Below are positions 63,583-64,000 of a stretch of DNA of 64,000 nucleotides, piece by piece. The position numbers and the translations under genes were made by a program. Below the pieces are notes generated by a model, which saw nothing but the letters and a program-made list of their open reading frames with translations, searched no databases and was not told where the DNA came from. Source of the DNA: Schlesneria paludicola DSM 18645 (GTDB lineage: Bacteria; Planctomycetota; Planctomycetia; Planctomycetales; Planctomycetaceae); the NCBI RefSeq assembly GCF_000255655.1, contig NZ_JH636435.1, forward strand, positions 239,859 through 303,858. The letters run 5' to 3'. Position 1 is the first letter of the stretch; each line of letters begins with the position of its first letter.

Positions 63583-64000
63583 CAAAGGGGTCAGGACTCA
63601 TTGAATTCTGTTTGACGGGCTGTTATGTTCTCTTTGATGCCACGACCACCCCGCGCCGATGAAGCTGCCGGACTGTACCATGCCTTGAACCGAGGCAATG
63701 GACGGCAGGAGATTTTCCATAAATCCGAGGACTTTGCCGCATTTGAGCGAGTTCTTGCGGAAGGGTTAGCTTCTTATGATGTCACGCTCTTTTGCTTCCA
63801 ACTCATGCCCAATCATTGGCATCTTGTCCTGCGTCCGAACGCTGATGGTGAGCTAAGTCGGTTCATGCGCTGGATCACCGCGACGCACACGATGCGTTAC
63901 CGGGCTCATTACCGCACCTCGGGCCAAGGGCATGTTTACCAGGGACGATTTAAAAGCTTTCCAATTCAGGATGATGCGCATTTTCTGACTGTTTGCCGTT
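63583..64000 (+). mobile_element. REP-associated transposase element, copy 2 (cut by window end)
   Basis: CAAAGGGGTCAGGACTCA at 63583-63600 and the next 36 bases match the left end of copy 1, with the ATG 54 bases from the repeat start in both. The right end is outside the window. Confidence 0.85.
63637..64000 (+). CDS. REP-associated tyrosine transposase, copy 2 (partial)
   Basis: The first 121 codons of a second TnpA-REP gene, opening MPRPPRADEAAGLYHALNRG and including the HUH motif. The window ends one codon before the catalytic tyrosine. Three amino-acid differences from copy 1 are seen (Arg3, Tyr92, Gln97). The rest lies outside. Confidence 0.9.
   Translation, partial: MPRPPRADEAAGLYHALNRGNGRQEIFHKSEDFAAFERVLAEGLASYDVTLFCFQLMPNHWHLVLRPNADGELSRFMRWITATHTMRYRAHYRTSGQGHVYQGRFKSFPIQDDAHFLTVCR

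Overview
The window looks like a planctomycete chromosome. It carries a Tat/Sec-exported quinoprotein with EF-hands, a PSD1/DUF1549/DUF1553 cytochrome-type protein paired with a DUF1501 protein, a decayed DUF1559-type prepilin, a KaiC-like ATPase paired with a hybrid histidine kinase, and several REP-type repeats. These combinations are typical of Planctomycetes. The assignment is an inference from gene content; no rRNA or tRNA gene was seen.

Layout. Positions 1-18.5 kb hold ordinary chromosomal genes: a PQQ-type beta-propeller protein, a SnoaL-like protein, a Tat-exported orphan, and a FadR-type GntR regulator divergent from a PSD1 + DUF1501 pair. Between the regulator and that pair lie three near-palindromic candidate operator sites. 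Then come a catalase-like protein, a kaiC-hybrid kinase operon, a DUF2171 protein and an exported esterase. Positions 18.8-19.7 kb are a scar: a prepilin remnant and an IS3-family transposase with stop codons.

Positions 19.8-48.2 kb (minus strand) are one compact operon of 19 genes encoding a phage-tail-like extracellular contractile injection system (eCIS, Afp/PVC/MACs class). From promoter-proximal to distal: sheath, tube, gp26/51-like baseplate factor, a Pro/Ser-rich protein, DUF4255 cap protein, AAA+ ATPase, a small protein, a 999-residue cargo candidate, CIS-tube/gp53-like proteins, gpD-like hub, gp5-like OB spike, PAAR-like tip, gp25, two baseplate-J wedge proteins, a gpI-like protein, a DUF6519 protein and a beta-propeller protein. 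Most junctions are ATGA or TGATG overlaps. There are no capsid, portal, terminase or T6SS membrane genes. The standout is the 999-residue protein. It combines a Cys-rich N-terminus, an M15-type peptidase domain, a DUF4157 HExxH domain and a central deaminase domain that resembles the double-stranded-DNA cytosine deaminase DddA (SCP1.201-like family) in motif and spacing, followed by a helical tail. No immunity gene is visible next to it.

Positions 48.4-54.2 kb hold a membrane protein gene divergent from the eCIS, and a convergent operon of an Hsp70, a membrane protein and a J-like protein without the HPD tripeptide. Positions 54.2-64 kb are a mosaic: an acetyltransferase, an AAA_25 ATPase, an ECF sigma factor with a membrane partner and a strong terminator, an EreA/ChaN-like protein, a YceK-like lipoprotein between two nearly identical REP-associated transposase genes (the second cut by the window end), a REP-like palindrome, and three copies of a short element encoding the peptide DKTP(L/I)ELF.
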